In this document: one piece after another, positions 1 to 5,216 of the stretch
Position numbering within the stretch: position 1 is the first letter of the stretch
How the letters are laid out: the number at the start of each line of letters is the position of its first letter
NCBI RefSeq assembly: GCF_915070105.1
Contig: NZ_CAJZFJ010000098.1
Span: 1-5,413, forward strand
Source: an uncultured Porphyromonas sp.
GTDB taxonomy: Bacteria > Bacteroidota > Bacteroidia > Bacteroidales > Porphyromonadaceae
Reading direction: 5' to 3'
Length of the DNA stretch: 5,413 bases
Notes under the pieces: generated by a model
The model's input: the letters and a program-made list of their open reading frames with translations, nothing else
Database searches by the model: none
Told to the model about the DNA's origin: nothing
Program-made: the position numbers and the translations under genes

Positions 1-61
1 TATCCCCGAAGATCCAAAGGCAGGAGTGTGCGAGCGAGATCATGCGTCGGCCCTGGTGGAT
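1..61. repeat. Left arm of a long imperfect inverted repeat
   Basis: Positions 1-61 match the reverse complement of 5211-5271 at 55 of 61 positions. The first 51 positions match at 48 of 51, with differences at 22, 32 and 49; further differences are at 55, 56 and 58. The match fades after about 61. The arm starts at the window edge, so it may extend further left. Read from position 2 it gives IPEDPKAGVC, then E, then RDHASAL, before stopping at a TAG soon after. The other arm gives the same residues with K for E. Four of the six differences fall at third codon positions, which suggests, but does not prove, that the repeat was once coding. I do not recognise the peptide. Confidence 0.85.
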
Positions 62-275
62 TGTGGGTGGGGATAGTGCTCCGTATTCATTCTTCATAAG
101 AGTACGCTAATGTATGGAATGCAAGTCCCCCGACGGATACGATTCCATCCATCGGGGGGGCTTCGCTAGGGGGACTTCGGAGAAGGCTTAGAGGCAGAGG
201 CGTCACCGTTGTCCCTGCAAGAAGGAGCAACTTCTATGCTCGTATCCAGATTCTTCTAAGAGCTCAATACTTTCC
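62..275. other. No gene seen; nested G/C-rich hairpin at 123-177
   Basis: No credible gene was found in this stretch. It contains a nested inverted repeat: AAGTCCCCC at 123-131 pairs perfectly with GGGGGACTT at 169-177. A competing inner hairpin pairs 127-137 with 148-158, giving 11 pairs with one G-T wobble and a 10-nt loop. No T-run follows on either strand, so it does not look like a standard intrinsic terminator. A plus-strand frame without an ATG is open from about 111 to 277, but its product (Arg-rich) resembles nothing I know. The stretch is probably decayed intergenic or former coding DNA. Confidence 0.4.
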
Positions 276-708
276 TTGATCCCAAACTCTCTCGGCTTCT
301 CATTTAGTAGCGAGGCAGCTTTTCAGGCACCTACCAACGGGGGCATCGGGAGCGCAAGACCTGCAGGAATGGCTGGTGGCATGCCTCCCATGATGAGGGG
401 TGGCGGGAAGAAAGTCGGTGAGTATATCACAGACCTCGACATGGCTAAGTATCTCAACTATGTGGTGAGTACACAAGCCCTCAAGGGTGTCCCCTCCTTG
501 GACAGCTACAAGGTGGACGGAGCCGCTGGATGTAATTCATGCGTGGTTGCTCGAAGAACTGCCTGGTAATCGTCTTCGCATTCTAACTCAAGAGAGTCAG
601 ATTTGTAAACCTGCGGCTGAATTGGCTGGAACAAATATTATGATTGATGGTCATCAGAGCTGGCTCTACGGCCTAGTAAAAGCTACTCAGGAGAGACTGA
701 CTCATTAA
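276..708 (+). pseudogene. Unrecognised frameshifted coding remnant
   Basis: Two overlapping plus-strand frames look as if they belong to one broken gene. The first runs to 569 and has a Gly/Met-rich stretch (MAGGMPPMMRGGG, residues 32-44 from a TTG start at 276), then a helix-like part around 418-525 (EYITDLDMAKYLNYVV and SLDSYKVDG). Near 530 the second frame takes over and reads DVIHAWLLEELPGNRLRI through to the TAA at 706-708. The late motif GTNIMIDGHQSW resembles the C-terminal (T)GxxxxVDGG tail of short-chain dehydrogenases, but the second Gly is His here and no Rossmann or YxxxK motif is visible, so I do not assign a function. There is no convincing start codon or ribosome binding site. 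It could also be two unrelated fragments placed side by side. Confidence 0.35.
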
Positions 709-741
709 GGGAACAGTGTATCAAGGCCTGATAGTCCCTGC

Positions 742-888
742 TTACCATAGAGCAATGTTGCCATCCTCTCCTTCGAGAAATTGCCCTGCAAGATGTTTGA
801 AGCCTGCTTTATCGTAGGCTAAGATCTCAATCTTACCCACTGGCTTGGAGACTTCAGCTGGCTCATTTGCACTGAGTGCAAGGAGCCC
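742..888 (-). pseudogene. Unrecognised C-terminal protein fragment
   Basis: The minus strand is open for 48 codons from just after a TAG (889-891) to a TAA at 742-744. The product looks protein-like: it includes EVSKPVGKIEILAYDKAG and then FKHLAGQFLEGEDGNIALW at the C-terminus. No ATG lies in this frame, so if it is coding it is only the 3' end of a gene. Its upstream end coincides almost exactly with where ferritin similarity begins on the other strand, which suggests a rearrangement or deletion joint near 886. The family is not recognised, and chance openness over 48 codons cannot be excluded. Confidence 0.3.
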
Positions 889-1117
889 CTAGTCATAGAA
901 GCCTTCAAAAGCACATGAGTGCCTAGTCTCGGAGAAGATCGAGGAACTTGTACGTCTAGCGTCTACAGAAGCTGATATGCCTTCGCAGAACTTCTTCTGG
1001 TAGTACATCCGTGAGCAGGTAGAGGAGGAAGCAACTGCCTCCAACATTGTGGATCGGGTGTGCCTAGCCTCAGACCATGCCATTGTCTTCCTAGACAAGG
1101 AGCTGGCATCCCGCTAA
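886..1117 (+). pseudogene. Ferritin, truncated C-terminal remnant with frameshift and TAG
   Basis: Ferritins store iron as a mineral inside a 24-subunit shell. Here only the C-terminal half is readable. CCC-CTA at 886-891 opens PLVIEAFK; a frameshift near 907-910 leads to AHECLVSEKIEELVRLA, which corresponds to the family's (Y/L)KHEQ-x-VTxKIxEL segment. After SQNFFW comes an in-frame TAG at 1001-1003 where ferritins usually have an aromatic residue (QWFV/QWYV), consistent with TGG changed to TAG. The frame then resumes as YIREQVEEEATASNIVDR, the signature EQxEEE helix carrying ferroxidase-centre ligands. It ends LDKELASR with a TAA at 1115-1117, as in normal ferritins. The N-terminal helices with the remaining metal ligands are absent; upstream DNA gives no ferritin match. 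A probable native terminator follows at 1149. Identification is firm and loss of function is clear. Confidence 0.88.
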
Positions 1118-1148
1118 GCACAGACTCTATGAGCCTTCATGGGCTACA

Positions 1149-1193
1149 ACGAGGCTGTACTATGGATCTCCATGGTACAGCCTCGTCGCTTTT
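1149..1193 (+). terminator. Probable rho-independent terminator after the ferritin remnant
   Basis: An 18-bp stem pairs 1149-1166 with 1169-1186 around a 2-nt formal loop, with a single T-G wobble near the tip. Four T residues follow at 1190-1193. It begins 31 nt after the ferritin stop, in the same orientation, so it is probably the original ferritin terminator and has survived the decay of its gene. The T-run is short, but the stem is very stable. Confidence 0.7.
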
Positions 1194-1224
1194 GGGGTAG
1201 GAGTGTAGAGGGGGCTTCTTTGTG

Positions 1225-1261
1225 ATCCTAGCAAGGGGCTCGGCAGAGTCCTTGCTAGGAT
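1225..1261. repeat. Perfect 12-bp inverted repeat
   Basis: ATCCTAGCAAGG at 1225-1236 pairs perfectly with 1250-1261 around a 13-nt loop. No T-run follows on the plus strand. It lies where the N-terminal half (with the CxxC motif) of the adjacent glutaredoxin-like gene should be, so it may mark an insertion or a deletion joint. Its function is unknown. Confidence 0.6.
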
Positions 1262-1290
1262 TCCCTCGGAGACCCTGCAAGGGTAACAAA

Positions 1291-1492
1291 GATGTGCGCG
1301 ACCTCAAGGCTTTCTTGAAGCTAAGGGATCATAGCCCTGCCTTCACCTCAGCGAAGGCTCGAGGGGCAGCAAGTATCCCGTGCTTCGTGCTTGAGGATGG
1401 CACGGTAACGCTTAGCCCCCGAGGATGTAGGGCTAGATTCCCTCTCATTCCCTGCGGGGGAAGCCTGTAGCCTCGACGGCTTAGGTTGCTAG
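1291..1492 (+). pseudogene. Glutaredoxin-related protein, N-terminally truncated and frameshifted
   Basis: From 1291 the plus strand reads DVRDLKAFLKLRD, then PAF, then IPCFVLEDGTVTL. This is the C-terminal half of the small glutaredoxin-related thiol proteins found in Bacteroidales and Firmicutes (LKxFLxLRDxxPxF...GxIGIPC..xDG). After LSP (about 1411-1419) the frame is lost. A run of five C at 1416-1420 where four would be in frame causes a +1 shift. Correcting it gives EDVGLDSLSFPAGEACSL and a natural stop at 1490-1492; left uncorrected, the frame ends at 1468-1470. The N-terminal thioredoxin-fold strand with its CxxC redox motif cannot be found upstream, where a perfect hairpin sits instead. 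The gene is therefore broken in two ways. The original role would have been cytosolic disulfide exchange, by family only. Confidence 0.8.
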
Positions 1493-1520
1493 TCTCGTCT
1501 TGGCTAGATGCCCTTTTAGC

Positions 1521-1572
1521 TGTAAAAGAAATCACCCCCACAAGCTCTGAAGAAGGAGCTTGTGGGGGTGAT
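1521..1572 (-). terminator. Rho-independent terminator of the lipoprotein gene
   Basis: A perfect 17-bp stem pairs 1531-1547 with 1556-1572 around an 8-nt loop (TGAAGAAG on the plus strand). Read on the minus strand it starts 19 nt after the lipoprotein stop and is followed by a T-rich tract (TTTCTTTTAC). On the plus strand the tail is poorer (TTCTTTG). It may work in both directions, between the convergent glutaredoxin remnant and the lipoprotein gene. Confidence 0.85.
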
Positions 1573-1590
1573 TCTTTGAATGATGGTGGT

Positions 1591-4062
1591 CTACCAGAGA
1601 CGCATGTAACGATGGGGGTCGTAGGCCTCATTTAGCCTTGACTGCCGATCTACCCCGAAGTTATCTCTATTCAGTATTAGAGAGCCTGCACCATCGTAGA
1701 AGTTGGTTGCATTGAGGTAGCCAGAGTGCGTCAGGTTGGGCTGATTAAAGACATAGGGAGGGAAGATCTGACGTAGCTGGGCGGGAGAAGTAGTAGTCCG
1801 GATGTAGCGACCGATAGCATTATAGAAGTTGCGGATATACCATGCTCCGTCAACGATCCTATTAGCTTGGCTGCTTTTCCTATTACTCTTCTTGACGAGG
1901 AGGGGAATATCGAAGCCATAGAAGTTCATCGTACCTGTATTGGCAGAGTAAGCCTCATCCTCTCCCTTGACCTTCCCGTTATCTAGGGCCACAACGTAGC
2001 GACAGTAGCCCTGCTCAATAGCTCTGGTCAGTGTCTGAAAGAGATAGGGGACGCCATTGATCATCCCTCGATTGGACTTGTTCATCGCCACCGAACTCTT
2101 TGCGTAGCGACTCGATAGGAGTACGATCGTTTGCCCTGGGCCTAGCACGTTCTTCCCCCCAGGCTGTACGGGCTGAGACCCAAGGATAGAGCTGAAGTCA
2201 CGTACAAGGGTGGTATTCTCTGGATAGCTCTGTGGGTTCGGAAGCGTCTCTACGGAGACATACCCATACGCAGAGGTCTTATCCTTGCGCTTGTAGTAGG
2301 TACCTAGGGATAGCCCTGGCCACTTGGGAGATAGACCACTCACGAAATCTAGTGGCTGTACGAGGGCGTTGGCTAGGAGAGTCCCACGGGAAGGAGAGAT
2401 ATTGCCGACATTGAAGCCTGCGGTAGCGTCATCATCTTTATTGCCAACACCTCGATGGGTAAAGAGCTGATCCTTGAGCTGGTTGCTTACATTAGGGAAG
2501 ACGCAGACCTGAGCCTCGTTGCTGGGGGCGTCATACTCCTTTAGAGCCTCCGCATCTAGTAGCTTAGGGATCGCAATGCGTACGATACCGTAGTCGGAGA
2601 GGTCGATATCACTGCGTGTCGGATTGTATATCTCGATCATACCGTAGCCCTTCTTGCTAGTCGGCTCATTCTTCCATGAGGATCCCCATATATTCCACAC
2701 TGGCCTTCCCTCTTGGTAGTTGGCAATCTCAGAGATAAGAAGGTCAGAGGATACGGTCAGAGGGACAGTGTAGCAATGTCCTAAGCGGTAGGGGTCCGTG
2801 GAGGAACGCTTTGCTAGCTGAAGCTCGGGGAAGCCATACTCTTCGTTGTAGTTACCTGCAAAGTGCGGAGATACTGAAGGTGTATGCGCTGGTCCAGGAT
2901 ACTCCGGGCTGGAGATACGCTCCGTCTGGATGTCGTATCCAGAGACATTGATTGTGCGATAGAGAGGCTCTGGGAGTGTCTTGATGGGGATAGAGAAGAG
3001 CGTCTGGGTATCGCTTCCATGATAGATGTCCTTGGGGTACACCCAGCAATAGATAATATCATCACAGTATCTACCTCCAGGGAGGAGCTTGTAACTCCTA
3101 TCCTTCTCCAGATAGATGGTCATGTCATCCCTGTCACGGTTACGATGGTCGTCTGGGAAGGGGGTCTTCCCAGAGGTAAGGTAAGATTCCTCCAAGAGCC
3201 CATTTTTGCCTTTGCCTGGCGTGTTGTATACAGGGGGCTTAGCCATGAGCTTAAACTCTGTGCTGGAGATGTTTAACTGGCTGATGGGGACATTCTCAAT
3301 GAGGTTACTGCGAATCTTGATACGCAGTAGCACACCATCTGGGGTGAACTTCAGGCGCAGGTTACGGCCAAAGTCCGTGCTTCCACCTATTTCCTCCCGA
3401 GAGCCACCGGTCTTAGATCCTGCTGTGAGGTCTGGGCTACCCTTGGTGTAGAGGCGTGTCCAGCCACAGACGAGAGGGTAGTCAAACTCCACTTTGGACT
3501 GCTCACTCTGAGAGAGGATAAAGTGATTACGCCATCTGCTCTGTGCCTGTGTGTCCGTTGCGCTTACAGCACCATAGACACCAGAGATATACCATTCTCC
3601 ATGCTCAAAGCTCTGCCCCGCACCTTGTAGCTGTACGGTTCCCTTATACCCAATGGTATAGGTGCCATTGTCCTGCTTGGTAAGAGTAGGGGTGACGCTG
3701 AGGGTGGTGACGCTTGCGTTCTTTCCATTGCTCCTGACGTCACTACGCTCAGCGATATAGAGGGTAAGTTTCTTTGGATTACGTAGCTCTTCGTCAGAGA
3801 TTGTAAAGCCTATCGGTGCAGCCTCATCCTTCTTTACCTTGACTAGGTAGCGTGCATCCCCTTTGGGTTGATCTGACTCAACGGGTAGCATTAGCTGTGC
3901 CTCTCCGCTGAAGTCGACAGTGACTACAGCTCCTTGAGGGGCTTGCTCTTGCTCGCTGAGGGCGTTTGTTTTATTGTTTAAATCCTCCTTCGTGCAACTT
4001 GCTGTCAGTAGTGTGCAGACGAGTAGTGATGACAGGAGGAATTGTATGTTAATTCTCTTCAT
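1591..4062 (-). CDS. Surface lipoprotein, 823 aa, with lamin-tail / DUF4876-like C-terminal region
   Basis: This is the only long intact gene in the window. It starts MKRIN, followed by a hydrophobic segment and a type II signal peptide lipobox LTASC with the lipidated Cys at residue 23. CTKED follows; Lys/acidic residues just after the Cys resemble the Bacteroidetes surface-export signal, so exposure on the outer face of the outer membrane is inferred. Residues ~45-430 are beta-rich and of unknown family; they loosely resemble fimbrillin-like or adhesin domains, which I cannot confirm. From ~439 the pattern LLISEIANY, then GMIEIYNPTRSDIDLSDYG (474-492), then GPGQTIVLLSS (641-651) matches the order of strands in lamin-tail (LTD) and DUF4876 domains. 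The C-terminus (~740-823) is Tyr/Asn-rich and lacks a clear type IX sorting domain. The start is supported by AAAGGA 4 nt upstream. A 49-aa gene lies 54 bp upstream and a strong terminator follows. Its function is unknown; binding or adhesion at the cell surface is a guess. Confidence 0.93.
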   Translation of the reverse strand: MKRINIQFLLSSLLVCTLLTASCTKEDLNNKTNALSEQEQAPQGAVVTVDFSGEAQLMLPVESDQPKGDARYLVKVKKDEAAPIGFTISDEELRNPKKLTLYIAERSDVRSNGKNASVTTLSVTPTLTKQDNGTYTIGYKGTVQLQGAGQSFEHGEWYISGVYGAVSATDTQAQSRWRNHFILSQSEQSKVEFDYPLVCGWTRLYTKGSPDLTAGSKTGGSREEIGGSTDFGRNLRLKFTPDGVLLRIKIRSNLIENVPISQLNISSTEFKLMAKPPVYNTPGKGKNGLLEESYLTSGKTPFPDDHRNRDRDDMTIYLEKDRSYKLLPGGRYCDDIIYCWVYPKDIYHGSDTQTLFSIPIKTLPEPLYRTINVSGYDIQTERISSPEYPGPAHTPSVSPHFAGNYNEEYGFPELQLAKRSSTDPYRLGHCYTVPLTVSSDLLISEIANYQEGRPVWNIWGSSWKNEPTSKKGYGMIEIYNPTRSDIDLSDYGIVRIAIPKLLDAEALKEYDAPSNEAQVCVFPNVSNQLKDQLFTHRGVGNKDDDATAGFNVGNISPSRGTLLANALVQPLDFVSGLSPKWPGLSLGTYYKRKDKTSAYGYVSVETLPNPQSYPENTTLVRDFSSILGSQPVQPGGKNVLGPGQTIVLLSSRYAKSSVAMNKSNRGMINGVPYLFQTLTRAIEQGYCRYVVALDNGKVKGEDEAYSANTGTMNFYGFDIPLLVKKSNRKSSQANRIVDGAWYIRNFYNAIGRYIRTTTSPAQLRQIFPPYVFNQPNLTHSGYLNATNFYDGAGSLILNRDNFGVDRQSRLNEAYDPHRYMRLW

Positions 4063-4066
4063 TCTA

Positions 4067-4072
4067 TCCTTT
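4067..4072 (-). promoter_or_regulatory. Ribosome binding site of the lipoprotein gene
   Basis: AAAGGA on the minus strand lies 4 nt before the ATG at 4060-4062. Shine-Dalgarno sites are often weak in Bacteroidetes, so this clear purine tract supports the chosen start. Confidence 0.5.
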
Positions 4073-4116
4073 GTATGTAGGTTTTCTTTGAGGAAATGTC
4101 TCTTAGTGTTCGCTGG

Positions 4117-4266
4117 TTAATATTCGTCCACTCCGAGTTCTCCTCCATCTTGCCATTCCCCGTTGAGGTCGCCCTCTACTGAGAGCTGTATGAGTATAGA
4201 CAATGGTACGCTTAGGCCGAAGGCTTGGGCGTAAGGGCTGGTATACTCCTCCTTGTTTTTGTTCAT
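4117..4266 (-). CDS. Small acidic-tailed protein, 49 aa
   Basis: ATG at 4264-4266 opens a 49-codon frame ending in TAA at 4117-4119. The protein starts MNKNKEEYTSPYAQ, has a short hydrophobic middle (LSVPLSILIQLS, residues 18-29) and ends in a Gly/acidic tail (GDLNGEW, GELGVDEY). This layout (Lys/Glu-rich start, a Y-x-x-P motif, a hydrophobic centre, a Gly/Asp/Glu tail) is that of many small uncharacterised proteins encoded beside surface proteins in Porphyromonas, Prevotella and Bacteroides; their function is not known to me. It has no signal peptide or Cys. It sits 54 bp upstream of the lipoprotein gene on the same strand, so co-transcription is likely. The A-rich leader contains AAGAAG 8 nt before the ATG. 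The frame is clean amid decayed neighbours, which supports it being a real gene. A precursor peptide or a partner of the lipoprotein are possibilities without direct evidence. Confidence 0.7.
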   Translation of the reverse strand: MNKNKEEYTSPYAQAFGLSVPLSILIQLSVEGDLNGEWQDGGELGVDEY

Positions 4267-4387
4267 TTGTTTTACTTCTTTTTAGTTTATATAAAAAAGG
4301 GATGATATGACTGGTTGTAAAAAGGGCTGCATGACACCAGTCTTACCACACAGCCTATGGTGGTTTATGTTGTTTGCTGGATGCTTA
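4267..4387 (-). promoter_or_regulatory. A/T-rich leader, probable promoter region of the small-protein/lipoprotein unit
   Basis: Between the thioredoxin reductase remnant and the 49-aa gene, the minus strand has a T6 tract followed by TATATAAAC and an A-rich leader (about 4267-4298), much richer in A/T than its surroundings. No good TAnnTTTG box with a TTTG partner was found, so the promoter is inferred from composition and position only. An inverted repeat, GACTGGT at 4309-4315 with ACCAGTC at 4336-4342, lies just upstream. It could be an operator or a remnant terminator of the trxB fragment. Confidence 0.35.
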
Positions 4388-4450
4388 CTACAGCCCGTGC
4401 TCGCCGAGGTAGCGCTCAGCCTCAAGGGCAGCTTTACAGCCAGAGGAAGA
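4388..4450 (-). pseudogene. trxB: Thioredoxin reductase, extreme C-terminal remnant
   Basis: Read on the minus strand, about 20 codons end in TAG at 4388-4390: SSSGCKAALEAERYLGEHGL. This matches the last helix of bacterial thioredoxin reductases (AxxAGxGCxAAxxAExYL), where the residues before the helix contact FAD. TrxB normally reduces thioredoxin using NADPH and is over 300 residues long, so more than 90% is missing. The upstream neighbour on the same strand is a uracil-DNA glycosylase N-terminus in another frame. The joint is near 4450. No start codon belongs to this piece. Confidence 0.78.
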
Positions 4451-4548
4451 TACCCCACCCGTACACAATCCGTCAAGGTCGAGAAGTAGAGCCTCTCAAA
4501 CTCTGGGGCGAGTGTTTCCCTCCAGCTATCCTTTAGTCGTACGCGCAT
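4450..4548 (-). pseudogene. ung: Uracil-DNA glycosylase, N-terminal remnant
   Basis: From the ATG at 4546-4548 the minus strand reads MRVRLKDSWRETLAPEFE, then RLYFSTLTDCVRVGY. This fits the start of family-1 uracil-DNA glycosylases (xxxxWxxxLxxEFxxPYFxxLxxFVxxEY), enzymes that excise uracil from DNA. The usual Pro before Tyr is Leu, and Phe before Val-Arg is Cys. After about 33 codons the similarity stops, before the catalytic GQDPYH motif. The frame stays open to 4282, but from ~4450 on it only reads trxB DNA out of frame. An in-frame ATG at 4588-4590 exists but adds 14 residues without family similarity. The fragment cannot be functional. Confidence 0.75.
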
Positions 4549-4643
4549 TGCGTCTATCTCTGTAGGGCAGGCAGAATAAGTAAATGGCATCCAACCCTAT
4601 GATCAAACGCCCATTACCCTCATCTTTTATTTAAATCTTATCT

Positions 4644-4663
4644 GAAGCAGGCCAGCCTGCTTC
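4644..4663 (-). terminator. Hairpin just downstream of the tRNA
   Basis: GAAGCAGG pairs with CCTGCTTC around a 4-nt loop (8 bp, or 9 bp with a 2-nt loop). It starts a few bases after the tRNA 3' end on the minus strand. The following sequence, AGATAAGATTTAAAT, has only short T-runs, so it is a weak intrinsic terminator or a processing signal. Confidence 0.45.
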
Positions 4664-4667
4664 CTTG

Positions 4668-4742
4668 GGTGGAAGATGAGACTCGAACCCACCACACCTA
4701 GAACCACAATCCGATGCTCTAACCAACTGAACTACAACCACC
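4668..4742 (-). tRNA. tRNA-His (anticodon GTG), degenerate, probable pseudogene
   Basis: The minus strand folds as a tRNA with the anticodon loop TTGTGGT, giving GTG (His). It has the tRNA-His hallmarks: an extra G at position -1 (4742) and C at position 73 (4668). D-arm (GTTC/GAGC) and T-loop (TTCGAGT) are normal, and CA follows position 73. However, the acceptor stem has two T-T oppositions (5-68 and 6-67). The anticodon stem TCGGA/TCTAG has a C-A mismatch, a G-T and a T-G. The T stem has two G-T pairs. The 3' acceptor strand CTTCCAC would pair with GTGGAAG, but the 5' strand reads GTGGTTG. These defects make normal processing and charging doubtful. A plausible promoter lies upstream at 4775-4782. 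Confidence 0.8.
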
Positions 4743-4774
4743 ATGTCACCTAGACATCTCTGTCAAAATCATTG

Positions 4775-4782
4775 CAAAGATA
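4775..4782 (-). promoter_or_regulatory. Bacteroidetes-type -7 box upstream of tRNA-His
   Basis: TATCTTTG on the minus strand matches the Bacteroidetes primary sigma -7 consensus TAnnTTTG exactly. It lies 32 nt before the tRNA 5' end, which is suitable for a short precursor leader. A TTG occurs further upstream, but the spacing (about 12 nt) is shorter than the usual ~19-21, so the -33 element is not convincing. Confidence 0.45.
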
Positions 4783-4793
4783 AGAAGACTTTT

Positions 4794-5216
4794 TCAATAC
4801 ACATCACTTTTGCTCAATTTACGGAGCGTAACCACGGCTGGAGCTATATCGTTAATAGCTATCTCATAGTAGAAACTCAGCGAAAGCGCTTAGTCTACTC
4901 AAAGAGTCTGTTCACTCACTTTCTCATCAATGCCATTCCATATACGGAGCCGTATCTTATGTTCCCCAAGCTCGGTGAAAGTCGCCGTCCCTAATCGCTT
5001 CTGTTGTGATGAACTAGGCTAACCACCCTCAAACATCCACTCATACCCATCAGCCCCATACTCTCATTCCTCAGCTGAACCTGCACGAGCGAAGTCTTGC
5101 CCTCCGCCACCTCTATAGAGAAGAGGGTGGCTATTGGTATGGTCTTCTCCATGAGGCAAGACAACAGCAAAACTATAGCAAAATATTATTGCTAACCAGT
5201 AAGGGATTCTATCTAT
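4794..5216 (-). pseudogene. PKD-domain lipoprotein, multiply inactivated
   Basis: Reading the minus strand with two frame corrections gives a small lipoprotein. ATA at 5214-5216 stands where a start would be, followed by DRIPYWLAIIF. An extra T in the T4 run at 5180-5183 shifts the frame, which resumes as AIVLLLSC, a lipobox with Cys at 5156-5158. Then come MEKTIPIATLFSIEVAEG and VQLRNESMG. A missing G in the run at 5054-5057 shifts back to ADGYEWMFEGG, a PKD-domain core (YEWxFEGGxP), then TAG at 5019-5021 in place of the usual Thr. PSSS, GTATFTELGEHKIRLRIWNG and VSEQTL complete the PKD strands (GxxTVTFxxxGxYxVxLxxxNG). In-frame TGA (4899-4901) and TAA (4893-4895) follow, and the same frame runs to TGA at 4794-4796. 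PKD domains are Ig-like beta-sandwiches of surface proteins. At least five lesions make it non-functional. Confidence 0.75.

Noticed and set aside
889..1098. 69-aa minus-strand frame
   Set aside because: It is the antisense shadow of the ferritin remnant; the plus strand gives a clear family match.
1222..1470. 82-aa GTG-start frame as an intact gene
   Set aside because: Its middle is the glutaredoxin-like C-terminus, but its first ~23 residues come from a hairpin and its last 19 follow a frameshift, so it is a remnant and not a true protein.
2884..3276. 130-aa plus-strand frame
   Set aside because: It is antisense to the 823-aa lipoprotein gene, whose frame is intact and has a signal peptide.
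4307..4489. Plus-strand 60-aa frame with a signal-peptide-like hydrophobic stretch
   Set aside because: It lies antisense to the trxB and ung remnants and the leader of the 49-aa gene, and has no similarity of its own; the hydrophobic stretch is probably accidental.
4282..4590. 102-aa minus-strand frame as an intact gene
   Set aside because: Only its residues 15-47 resemble Ung; the rest is trxB and intergenic DNA read out of frame.
4743..4994. 83-aa plus-strand frame
   Set aside because: It begins right at the tRNA 5' end and is antisense to the PKD lipoprotein remnant; no family resemblance was seen.
5094..5162. Long-range stem GTCTTGCC / GGCAAGAC
   Set aside because: The 8-bp stem encloses over 50 nt within the PKD lipoprotein remnant and has no T-run or other support; chance is likely.
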